From: Viridibacillus arenosi
Lineage (GTDB): Bacteria > Bacillota > Bacilli > Bacillales_A > Planococcaceae
Length of the DNA stretch: 64,000 bases
Assembly (NCBI RefSeq): GCF_001955655.1
Contig: NZ_MSPW01000010.1
Coordinates: 62,001-126,000 of the forward strand
Reading direction: 5' to 3'
A program made the position numbers and the translations under genes. The notes below the pieces were generated by a model. It searched no databases. It was not told the DNA's origin and worked only from the letters and a program-made list of their open reading frames with translations. This document shows positions 16,539-24,619 of this stretch, in pieces; position 1 is the first letter of the stretch, and each line of letters opens with the position of its first letter.

Positions 16539-16677
16539 TAAGCTATTACGCAAAGTCCTGCATCATCATAACCCGGATGACTAGCGACTGCTACTTCAAT
16601 TGTTGATGATCCGAAAATTGAAATAGATAGAATTGTTAATCCTGCAAAAATAGTAATAAATCTTTTTTAAGTTTCAT
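16535..16677 (-). pseudogene. Small secreted-peptide gene with a frameshift in an A-tract
   Basis: ATG at 16677 has a strong AGAGGTGGT ribosome-binding site. MKLKK is followed by a run of six A on the coding strand (16663-16668), after which the frame must shift by one base to read RFITIFAGLTILSISIFGSS then TIEVAVASHPGYDDAGLCVI and AY-stop. Restored, it is a 47-residue preprotein with a classic signal peptide and a short exported tail, the architecture of Phr/AimP-like signalling peptides, but no receptor gene is adjacent. It may be inactive, phase variable, or a sequencing error. Confidence 0.5.
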
Positions 16678-16750
16678 TTTATACCACCACCTCTACCATT
16701 AATGTATAATATTATATTATCCATATAAACCAAAAAAAGGAAGTGGTTAT

Positions 16751-16993
16751 ATGTTTTACAATATATTTATGTTTTGGTGGCCAATTTTGACTTCAATGAT
16801 TTTTATAATTTTGCAAGTAGAAGTAAGTCTTAAAAACAAACTTCCATTCAGTATTTTAGTCACCGTATTGTATACACTTTTTATGATTTTTATTATTTTA
16901 GTAGTAACTTCTTTTGACTTTTATATTATATTAATTTTAATATGTATGTATTTTTGGTTCATTTCTATTTCTGCTTATTTTGCTAATAGATGA
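16751..16993 (+). CDS. 80-residue membrane protein, unknown
   Basis: Three hydrophobic helices (about 5-24, 32-52 and 56-76), very rich in Ile, Phe and Leu with little else. AAAGGAAGTGGTTAT precedes the ATG. No family recognised. It stands alone between the decayed patch and the dpp operon; the facing gene is convergent. Confidence 0.6.
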   Translation: MFYNIFMFWWPILTSMIFIILQVEVSLKNKLPFSILVTVLYTLFMIFIILVVTSFDFYIILILICMYFWFISISAYFANR

Positions 16994-17071
16994 ATTTAAG
17001 GTTTGATTAATATCTACGGTAAATCGTAAAGACTGAGGGTAAACACTATATTTATTTTTAGGTAGAAAAAA

Positions 17072-17098
17072 ACACTTAGCCAGAACATGGCCAAGTGT
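17072..17098 (-). terminator. Terminator of the marR-dpp-M24 operon
   Basis: acacttagcc / ggccaagtgt arms (one mismatch) with a run of seven T on the minus strand, 12 bases after the M24 gene. Confidence 0.8.
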
Positions 17099-17109
17099 AA
17101 AGTAATCTA

Positions 17110-18288
17110 TCAACAAATGAGAGACTGCAAATCTCTAGGATAATATGTTAACATTTCGATGCCTTCGTCAGTGACAAGAACCGTATCTGAATGTCTGAAT
17201 CCGCCTAGTCCCTTTACATAAATACCAGGTTCCACAGTAAATACCATTCCAGGCTTTATTTCTGTATGATCTCCTAAATCAAAGAATGGTGCTTCATGAC
17301 CAAGTAATCCAATATTGTGACCTGTATGATGGCTGGTTAATTCTGTTATTCCAGCTTCTTTAAAGTATTTTTGAACCGACTCCTCAACTGCAGAGCATGG
17401 TATACCAGGTTTTATTGCTGAAAACGCCACTTCTTGTGCTTCATACATGTATTGGAAATATCTCTCTTGCTCTTTGTTTGCTTCTTCTACAAACATAACT
17501 CTCTCCAATTCACTCGTATAACCAAAGACGTCTGAAGCAGCTCCAGTTACTAAAGTATCACCTTTTTTCAGCACAATATTTTGAGTTACAGCATGCGGAA
17601 ATGCGGATTGTGGGCCGATTTGGCCTCTGAAAATAGCATAAGCAGTACTCCCGTGAGGCTTATATTCTTGCCCTAATGTTTCAATCATTGCCATAGTAGC
17701 TTCCATAGAAGCTCTACTAGTAATCTCAATCTCGCTCAATCCGGCTTTAGTATACTTTTGCAATAATCGATGTGCTAAATTACCCCAACGACAAGATTCT
17801 TTAATTAGCTCAATTTCATTTTTAGATTTAATAAAACGCATTTCCTCTATAACACCTTTTAATGTTACAAATTCTTTGACGGTAATTATTGCATCTACCG
17901 ACTGACCACGATAGCCCATTGAGGAACCATACCCAATAGCATCATAGCCTACTGTTTTATTTTCAAAACCGTACTCCTTTAATACTTCCTTTAAGTACTC
18001 CATTGGATGTTTAATTCCTGGATATTCAGGATATGAGTGAACAAAATCTACAACACCGTATTCTTTAGCATGTTCATGCTCCAATGCAGGTACAAATAAG
18101 TGAACATTTTGGTTAGGGTCTATAAATACCCCGATTGGTCTCTCTGTTGGGTGGAAATGGAAACCAGTTAAATAAAAGATATCTGTTACTGAAAACACGA
18201 TTGCAGCATCACAATTTTTTTCAACTAATTTCCCAAAAAACTTTTGTTGGCGCTCCTTAAATTCATACTTAGGAATGGCTAATAGCAT
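17110..18288 (-). CDS. M24 family (Xaa-Pro peptidase/creatinase-fold) enzyme with altered metal site
   Basis: 392 residues: an N-terminal creatinase-like domain (about 1-150) and a C-terminal pita-bread domain. Conserved elements include FPHAVTQN, HHTGHNIGLLGHE and VFTVEPGIYV. The five usual metal ligands are not all there: the first Asp region reads LVTGAASDVFGY (Gly in the Asp position), the second is Glu in SELER, and the final Glu is Ser in FRHSDTVLV; His and the middle Glu remain. It may therefore be a metal-poor creatinase-like hydrolase instead of a normal aminopeptidase P. It overlaps dppF by 20 bases, last gene of the peptide-uptake operon, so its substrate is likely what the transporter imports. 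Confidence 0.82.
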   Translation of the reverse strand: MLLAIPKYEFKERQQKFFGKLVEKNCDAAIVFSVTDIFYLTGFHFHPTERPIGVFIDPNQNVHLFVPALEHEHAKEYGVVDFVHSYPEYPGIKHPMEYLKEVLKEYGFENKTVGYDAIGYGSSMGYRGQSVDAIITVKEFVTLKGVIEEMRFIKSKNEIELIKESCRWGNLAHRLLQKYTKAGLSEIEITSRASMEATMAMIETLGQEYKPHGSTAYAIFRGQIGPQSAFPHAVTQNIVLKKGDTLVTGAASDVFGYTSELERVMFVEEANKEQERYFQYMYEAQEVAFSAIKPGIPCSAVEESVQKYFKEAGITELTSHHTGHNIGLLGHEAPFFDLGDHTEIKPGMVFTVEPGIYVKGLGGFRHSDTVLVTDEGIEMLTYYPRDLQSLIC

Positions 18289-19276
18289 AAGTAATCTCCT
18301 CCTTGTTTTGGCTATATAAATGGCAATTTACCGTGTGACCTTCTTCAAATTCAGCTTGATCTGGTAACTCTGTTTTGCATATCTCCATTGCGAATGGGCA
18401 CCTTGGGTGAAACGTACATCCAGATGGCGGGTTAGCCGGACTAGGCACATCCCCTTTCAAAATAATTCTTTGTTTCTTTTCTTTTGGATGAGTTATCGGT
18501 ACTGCAGATAGTAGGGCTTGGGTATATGGATGCTTCGGGTTATTAAACAAATCTTCTGTTTTCGCAATCTCCACGATTTTCCCCAAGTACATTACTGCTA
18601 CACGGTCAGTCATATGCTGAATAACGCTTAAATCGTGTGAAATAAACAAATAAGTTAACCCAAATTCTTTCTGTAGTTCGAGCATCAGATTGATTACTTG
18701 TGATTGTACTGATACATCTAAAGCAGATACTGGTTCATCTGCAATAATAAAATCTGGCTGAAGTATCATCGCGCGTGCAATCCCGATTCGCTGTCTTTGA
18801 CCACCAGAAAATTCATGAGGATACCGGTCCAAATGATACTCAGATAATCCGACTATCTGAAGTATCGAAATAACCTTTTGTAAAGATTCTTTTTTGTCAA
18901 ATTTGCTATGAACCTTCAATGGTTCCATCAATATTTGCCGGATACTTTTTTTCGGATTTAGTGAAGCATATGGGTCTTGAAATACCATTTGCATATGTTT
19001 ACGAAGAGAACGCATTTTCTCATATGGTAATAAACCTAAATTTGTTCCGTTGAATTTGACTTCTCCATCAGTTGGTTCAGTCAATCTTAATATCGCCCTG
19101 CCTGTTGTTGATTTACCACATCCAGACTCCCCCACCAATGCAAAGGTTTCCCCTTTCATTACCGTAAAGTTCACATCATCCACAGCTCTTACTACAATCT
19201 TTTCTTTAAACATTCCTTGGGAAATTTCATAATACTTTTTTAAATTTTTAACTGATAACAGTACTTGATTCTCCAA
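18269..19276 (-). CDS. dppF: Oligo/dipeptide ABC transporter ATPase, DppF/OppF type
   Basis: 335 residues. Walker A GESGCGKSTTGRAI, signature FSGGQRQRIGIARA, Walker B FIIADEP, and the C-terminal oligopeptide-transporter motif GCTFHPRCPFAMEIC that in this family can hold an Fe-S cluster. Start is a TTG at 19276 behind GGAGGTGAAGCATA, and the gene overlaps dppD by 29 bases. It pairs with DppD to power the DppBC pore. Confidence 0.95.
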   Translation of the reverse strand: MENQVLLSVKNLKKYYEISQGMFKEKIVVRAVDDVNFTVMKGETFALVGESGCGKSTTGRAILRLTEPTDGEVKFNGTNLGLLPYEKMRSLRKHMQMVFQDPYASLNPKKSIRQILMEPLKVHSKFDKKESLQKVISILQIVGLSEYHLDRYPHEFSGGQRQRIGIARAMILQPDFIIADEPVSALDVSVQSQVINLMLELQKEFGLTYLFISHDLSVIQHMTDRVAVMYLGKIVEIAKTEDLFNNPKHPYTQALLSAVPITHPKEKKQRIILKGDVPSPANPPSGCTFHPRCPFAMEICKTELPDQAEFEEGHTVNCHLYSQNKEEITYAISHS

Positions 19277-20261
19277 TATGCTTCACCTCCATTCCCTCTG
19301 GATCCTGAAGCCAACATTTGCTAATATGCTTTCCCTTTTGAAAAGAGGGGGGAGTTTCTGTCAAACATTTTCCAAATACAAATGGGCATCTATTTGCGAA
19401 TACACAACCTTCTTTAATTTCAGATGGTTTTGGTACTTGTCCTTGGATGGAAAACAGTTTACTCTTTCTTTTATTATTCGATGGCAATGATTGTATAAGT
19501 CCTTGGGTATATGGATGCAACGGTTGATCGAATAATTCATTTACTTCTGCCTCCTCTACTACTTCACCAGCATACATTACGACTACACGATCACACATTT
19601 CTGCAACAACACTTAAATCATGTGTAATCAGTATTAAACTCATATCATTCTTTCTTTTAATATTTTTTAGCAACTCTAATATCTGGGCTTGTATCGTAAC
19701 ATCTAAGGCTGTTGTAGGTTCATCTGCAATCATGAGCTTAGGCTGACACAACAAAGCAAGTGAAATCATCACCCTTTGTCTCATCCCTCCAGACAATTGA
19801 TGTGGATATTCATCGATAATCTGCTCAGCTCTCGGAAGACCAACCTGCTTTAAAACTGCAATAATCGTTTCCCGTATTTTAGATTTAGACATCTTCTTAT
19901 GTTGCCTTAAAGGTTCGCTCAGTTGTTTACCAATAGTAAATACAGGATTCAAGGAAGTCATGGGTTCTTGGAATATCATTGAAATCTCATTCCCGCGTAG
20001 TTTGCGAAACTCTCTTTCAGTTAATTTCGATAAATCTCTATCATTGAATAGAATTTCTCCAGAAACAATTTCGCTCGTTTTTTGCGGGAGAAGTCCCATA
20101 ACAGATAGGGATGTCACACTTTTCCCGCATCCTGACTCACCTACAATGCCGAGGGTTTCTCCTTTATTCACATGAAAATATACCCCTCTTATAGGTTGGA
20201 TTTTCTCTTTGCCATTATTAAATTGAATACGTAAGTCTTTTACTTGCAAGATTTTTTCCAT
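19248..20261 (-). CDS. dppD: Oligo/dipeptide ABC transporter ATPase, DppD/OppD type
   Basis: 337 residues with Walker A GESGCGKSVTSLSV, signature LSGGMRQRVMIS, Walker B LMIADEPTTALD and the C-terminal Cys motif GCVFANRCPFVFGKC. ATG behind GAGGAGGGACGATTGTA. Partner of DppF. Confidence 0.95.
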   Translation of the reverse strand: MEKILQVKDLRIQFNNGKEKIQPIRGVYFHVNKGETLGIVGESGCGKSVTSLSVMGLLPQKTSEIVSGEILFNDRDLSKLTEREFRKLRGNEISMIFQEPMTSLNPVFTIGKQLSEPLRQHKKMSKSKIRETIIAVLKQVGLPRAEQIIDEYPHQLSGGMRQRVMISLALLCQPKLMIADEPTTALDVTIQAQILELLKNIKRKNDMSLILITHDLSVVAEMCDRVVVMYAGEVVEEAEVNELFDQPLHPYTQGLIQSLPSNNKRKSKLFSIQGQVPKPSEIKEGCVFANRCPFVFGKCLTETPPSFQKGKHISKCWLQDPEGMEVKHIGESSTVIS

Positions 20262-20279
20262 TACAATCGTCCCTCCTCG

Positions 20280-21188
20280 CTATTCACCTTTCAATTCCGT
20301 ATCCAATGTATCACGGAGCCAATCTCCAAAAAGGTTAACACCCAGAGCAGTAATCATAATGGCGATTCCGGGAAATGTGATTAGCCACCACGAACTGAAA
20401 ATATAATCCTTACCTTCATTCAACATATTGCCCCATGCTGGTTCTGGAGGTTGAACACCAAAACCCAAGAAACTTACAGAGGCTTCTGCAATAATATAAG
20501 TCCCAATTTGAAGGGAAGACAGGATAATAATTGGTGTAAATAAGTTAGGAAGAATGTGTTTGAACAATATCCCAAATTTTGAAACACCTGTTGCCACACA
20601 TGCAGTTATAAATTCTTGTTCACGTAATGCAAGAACTTCGCTCCGAATGACACGGGCAAAAATAACCCAGCCTCCAATAGCAAGTGAGATAATGATATTT
20701 CGAAGACCTGATCCTATAATAGCGTTAATTACTAAAACCAATAGAATAAAAGGAAAGCTTAATTGGACATCAACAATACGCATTAATACGACATCAACCC
20801 ATCCCCTAAAGTAGCCTGAGATGATTCCAACAATTGTTCCAAATGTACCAGCAAGAAGCACAGTACTTAAACCTATAATCACGGATATTTTTGCTCCCAT
20901 AATTATTCTAGAAAATATATCTCTTCCTAACTGATCCGTTCCTAACAGATGACCCCCAGTCATAGGAGGTAACAACTTTTTACTGAAATCTGCAAGAAGA
21001 GGATCAAAAGGAACAATCCATTGACCGAAAATGCTTATTAATAGCAAGATTAGTATGATAATAAATCCAATAATTCCTGTCCAACTTCTCATTAGATTTA
21101 AGAAAAAAGTAGTTATTGCCGATTGTCTATTTTTTCTAACACTCAGTAGCTTTGTTGTATGAGGTACTTTTGGAAAATTTACTGTCAT
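20280..21188 (-). CDS. dppC: Oligo/dipeptide ABC transporter permease, DppC type
   Basis: 302 residues: about six membrane helices after a charged N-terminus, the DppC opening GQWIVPFDPLLADFSKKLLP then GGHLLGTDQLGRDIFSRII, and the EAA loop (EFITACVATGVSKFGILFKH) that docks the ATPases. AGGTGAGTGA precedes the ATG; nine bases separate it from dppB. Confidence 0.94.
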   Translation of the reverse strand: MTVNFPKVPHTTKLLSVRKNRQSAITTFFLNLMRSWTGIIGFIIILILLLISIFGQWIVPFDPLLADFSKKLLPPMTGGHLLGTDQLGRDIFSRIIMGAKISVIIGLSTVLLAGTFGTIVGIISGYFRGWVDVVLMRIVDVQLSFPFILLVLVINAIIGSGLRNIIISLAIGGWVIFARVIRSEVLALREQEFITACVATGVSKFGILFKHILPNLFTPIIILSSLQIGTYIIAEASVSFLGFGVQPPEPAWGNMLNEGKDYIFSSWWLITFPGIAIMITALGVNLFGDWLRDTLDTELKGE

Positions 21189-21196
21189 TCACTCAC

Positions 21197-22114
21197 CTAC
21201 TTTACTCGAATTTGCGGATTAACATATGCGTACAATATATCCGCAATGAAATTAATCACTGCATAAATTAGGGCTACGATAAATACACCAGCAAGTACGA
21301 TTGGAAAATCTCTATTCATAAGGGATTGCATTAATAACCTTCCAACCCCTGGCCATGCAAAAACGACTTCTGTAATAACAGCACCTCCGAGTAAGGTACC
21401 TAAATCAAGTGCTACCAACGTGATAATTGGAATAAGTGAATTTTTAAGTGCGTATCGCCCCACTAATCGAATAGTTGGCACCCCTGAAGCCTTCGCGGTT
21501 CGGATATAATCTTTTCTTAACACATCCAACATGGTGGATCTAGTGAAGCGAGTAAACCTTGCTACGCTATAAGCCGCTAGAGTTATCATTGGAAGAATTA
21601 AATGTACTATTGAACCTGCACCACCTGAAGGGAGTATATTTAGTTGAGCAGCAAAAAAGTAAATGAGTATTAGACCTAGCCAAAAGCTTGGGACAGCTTG
21701 ACCTAGTACAGTAAAAGCGACACTAATTCTGTCAAAAACTGAATTTCTTTTATAAGCAGAAAGCACACCTAGAGGAATGGCAATCAATAAGGAAAGAATT
21801 AATGCTGATATTGCTAACTGAAATGTAGCAGGTAAACGACTCAATACGAGTGGTAAAGCATCTTCTCTACTACGTAAAGATTGGCCAAAATCACCTTGAA
21901 CCGCATTCATCATAAATTCTCCATATTGAATATATATTGGACGATCAAACCCCAACATTTCTCTATATTCCTCAATTTGTTCCCTTGAAGCATCTGGGGG
22001 TAAGAACAGAGCTGTTGGATCACCAGATAAACGTATTAGAAAAAATACAACAGTAAGCGCTAATAAGACAACAACCACTACTTGAATCAGTCTTTTGATT
22101 ATAAAATCAAGCAT
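21197..22114 (-). CDS. dppB: Oligo/dipeptide ABC transporter permease, DppB type
   Basis: 305 residues, six helices. DppB family marks: N-terminal helix with FFLIRLSGDPTALFLPPDAS, the SFWLGLILIYFFA helix, the ATPase-coupling loop DYIRTAKASGVPTIRLVGRY and the terminal DILYAYVNPQIRVK. The ATG at 22114 is preferred over TTG at 22120, which overlaps the AAGGGGG ribosome-binding site. Confidence 0.94.
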   Translation of the reverse strand: MLDFIIKRLIQVVVVVLLALTVVFFLIRLSGDPTALFLPPDASREQIEEYREMLGFDRPIYIQYGEFMMNAVQGDFGQSLRSREDALPLVLSRLPATFQLAISALILSLLIAIPLGVLSAYKRNSVFDRISVAFTVLGQAVPSFWLGLILIYFFAAQLNILPSGGAGSIVHLILPMITLAAYSVARFTRFTRSTMLDVLRKDYIRTAKASGVPTIRLVGRYALKNSLIPIITLVALDLGTLLGGAVITEVVFAWPGVGRLLMQSLMNRDFPIVLAGVFIVALIYAVINFIADILYAYVNPQIRVK

Positions 22115-22213
22115 ACTCAACCCCCTTAAATCAGATAAATATTTATTACCTATTTATTAAAAGAGAGGGAAACAACAAATCCCTCTTAATTCGCCCAATT
22201 TATAATAGAATTT

Positions 22214-23764
22214 TTAATTCCATGACATCTCATACGCTTGCATTTTCTCATCCACTCGAGCTTTGAAATTCAAGTCTTTTCGGACAGCATATAAGTCTGC
22301 CTGTTGCCATAAAGGAACCCAAGCAGCTTTTTTAACTAAACTATTTTGAAGTTCAGCAAATCCATCAAGTCTTTCCTCTTCATTAAACAAAGCGGTTGTT
22401 TTATAAATTTTTGTTTCAATGTCTTTGTCATAAAAACTGCTGTACGGTGCAACTTTTGTGAAGAGATCCTCAATTGTAGATTGCGGATCGAATGCTGGTC
22501 CCCATCCTAGAATAAACATGTCACCCATTTCTCTATTTCTTATTTTCTCCAAATGTGCTCCCCACTCGTTCACTTGAACATTGACCTTCACACCAATTCG
22601 CTGTAACTGAGCAGCAATAGCTTGAGCAACTTGGGAGTCCATAGGATAACGACCATTTGGTGTATCCAACGTTAAGGTTAAAGTTTCAGATTCATATCCT
22701 GCTTCTTTCAATAAGCTTTTTGCCTTTTCTTTATCGTAATCATAGCCTTTAGTTTCGATGTAGGCTGAATTGATTTCTGAAAGCGGACCTGTCATTTTTG
22801 TCCCATGGCCATTCAAAACCGAATTGAGTAATTCATCTACATCCACCGCATAATTTAATGCTTGACGAACTTTTTCATTTTTTAGTGGACCATCAAAAAA
22901 TGTGTTTAAAGCAAGGTAATTAATACGTGCTGATGCAACTTCTTCTACTTTCGATTTATCATCACCTTCAATTTTCCCAACTGAATCCACTGGAATATTT
23001 TTAAACAAATCTACTTCTCCACTTAAGAAAGCAGATAAACGTGAACTATATTCTGGGATATAACGGAACTCTAATGTCTTAATTTGTGGTTTCCCTCTCC
23101 AATAATCCTCAAAAGCTTCTAATTTCAAATAGTTGTCTCTAGACCATTCAACAAATTTATAGGCTCCAGTTCCTACTGGTTTTTTTGCTGCTACTTCTGT
23201 TCCTACCTCGTTAACATAGCCTGGTTCCATTATTAGTAAATCTTCAGCAATACGCTGAATTATGCCTGGGAAAGGCTTACTTGTTTTGATCTCAACTTCC
23301 AACGGTGAAATAACTTTCACTTCTTTCACGTCCACCCATCGAGTTTTATAAAATGATTTATTCGCATCGTCCAAGATGTAGTCAATGCTGAATTTGACTG
23401 AATTGGCATCGAAATCAGCTCCATTATGAAATTTGACTCCTTCTTTTAAATTCAATCTCCAAGTCAATTCATCTACGTTTTCCCATTTTTCAGCAAGCTC
23501 AGGGACGAATTCCCCAGATTGACCATCCCGACCAATAAGGGCATCATAGACATTACGAATTTGTGTGTCAGTTACATAATTAACGTCTGTATTTGCCATT
23601 AAAGTTCCAGCATCAGCTTCAAATGCAATGACAAGGCTATCTTTATTTGATGAGGAAGTGTTACCTTCTTTACCTGAATTACTCGTACCTGCTGTACCCT
23701 CAGTACAAGCAGATAACATTAACAATAAACTTACTGCTAATAAAACAAAGATACTTTTTTTCAT
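22214..23764 (-). CDS. dppE: Family 5 solute-binding lipoprotein of the peptide transporter
   Basis: 516 residues. Signal peptide with lipobox LMLSAC (Cys20) tethers it to the outer membrane face. Family 5 features: WENVDELTWRLNLKEGVKFH, KPVGTGAYKFVEWSRDNYLK, RQALNYAVDVDELLNSVLNG, and WGPAFDPQ in the second lobe. It captures peptides (or other ligands; the family also takes nickel, haem and sugars) and delivers them to DppBC. RBS GGGGGAGC. Encoded first after marR, the usual place for the most abundant component. Confidence 0.93.
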   Translation of the reverse strand: MKKSIFVLLAVSLLLMLSACTEGTAGTSNSGKEGNTSSSNKDSLVIAFEADAGTLMANTDVNYVTDTQIRNVYDALIGRDGQSGEFVPELAEKWENVDELTWRLNLKEGVKFHNGADFDANSVKFSIDYILDDANKSFYKTRWVDVKEVKVISPLEVEIKTSKPFPGIIQRIAEDLLIMEPGYVNEVGTEVAAKKPVGTGAYKFVEWSRDNYLKLEAFEDYWRGKPQIKTLEFRYIPEYSSRLSAFLSGEVDLFKNIPVDSVGKIEGDDKSKVEEVASARINYLALNTFFDGPLKNEKVRQALNYAVDVDELLNSVLNGHGTKMTGPLSEINSAYIETKGYDYDKEKAKSLLKEAGYESETLTLTLDTPNGRYPMDSQVAQAIAAQLQRIGVKVNVQVNEWGAHLEKIRNREMGDMFILGWGPAFDPQSTIEDLFTKVAPYSSFYDKDIETKIYKTTALFNEEERLDGFAELQNSLVKKAAWVPLWQQADLYAVRKDLNFKARVDEKMQAYEMSWN

Positions 23765-23780
23765 ATAACGATGCTCCCCC

Positions 23781-24215
23781 TTATTGAGTTTTTGAATATA
23801 ATATCTCTTCGATTTTTTTCATCGATTCAACTAGGATTTCGATTTCTTCTTCAGAAATTTTATCAATCATACTTTGAACAGTGTTACTAGCCTTATCAGC
23901 AAGTGTTTTTAATGCCTCCTCTCCTATATCTGTGAGCTCTATATGTTGAATACGACGATCCAATTCAGAAAGCTTCTTTGCTATAAGACCATCTCGTTCA
24001 AAATGTTTTAGAATTCTACTTATATAGCTTTTGTCTAATAGAAAATAATTTGATAAATATGCAGCTGTACAGTCTTTCTTGTTGGAGATTTCAAATAGAA
24101 TTAATGCTTCCGTAGCTGAATAAGGACTTTCATCGGTGTAAATGTTAAAAAGCCCCATGTGACGTGTGTAAAAACGATTAAACTTTTTTATATCTTGTAT
24201 TATTTTTTCTGACAT
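23781..24215 (-). CDS. MarR family transcriptional regulator
   Basis: 144 residues with winged helix: ALILFEISNKKDCTAAYLSN, then FLLDKSYISRILKHFERDGL and the wing KLSELDRRIQHIELTDIGEE. It starts the seven-gene operon that ends with the M24 enzyme and is only 16 bases from dppE, so it probably regulates its own transporter in response to the imported ligand or its product. RBS AGGATG. Confidence 0.9.
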   Translation of the reverse strand: MSEKIIQDIKKFNRFYTRHMGLFNIYTDESPYSATEALILFEISNKKDCTAAYLSNYFLLDKSYISRILKHFERDGLIAKKLSELDRRIQHIELTDIGEEALKTLADKASNTVQSMIDKISEEEIEILVESMKKIEEILYSKTQ

Positions 24216-24619
24216 TTCTTAATTTTCATCCTATTCTGAATTTTAGATTTACTTTAAATTAGAAAGTGGCTTTAGTCAACTATTATTTTTATTAAAACCA
24301 GCAAATAAATTCTATATTTCTCGTAAGCGTATTAAAGTAAATTCTTTATATAACTTTTAAATAATGTTTAAGCAAATACACAAAAAAACTCCTTTTGATT
24401 AAATTTCAATCAAAAAGAGTTTTTAACATGTCTCAATTAAATTTAATGAGTTTATTTACTTCACTTGATGCGTTATACATTTTTGGACAAAATATTTTAG
24501 AATTAATTAATTTTGAAAAGGCTCTCAATTACATCGTTTAGGAAGATTGCATATCGTTTTATATTTTAAAATCCAATTGCATTTAACAATATCAATTCTT
24601 TCACGTTATTGATTCTCCA
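24216..24619. other. Intergenic region between marR and murE-like gene
   Basis: No coding frame supported. It should hold the marR operon promoter and a hairpin at 24384-24425. A tract at 24326-24345 (gcgtattaaagtaaattctt) resembles one at 13394-13410 upstream of the MFS gene. Confidence 0.45.
24384..24425 (-). terminator. Terminator-like hairpin downstream of the murE-like gene
   Basis: aaaaaactc-cttttgatt / aatcaaaaagagttttt, near-perfect 17-bp arms around an aaattt loop; about 200 bases after the ligase stop codon. Confidence 0.6.
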
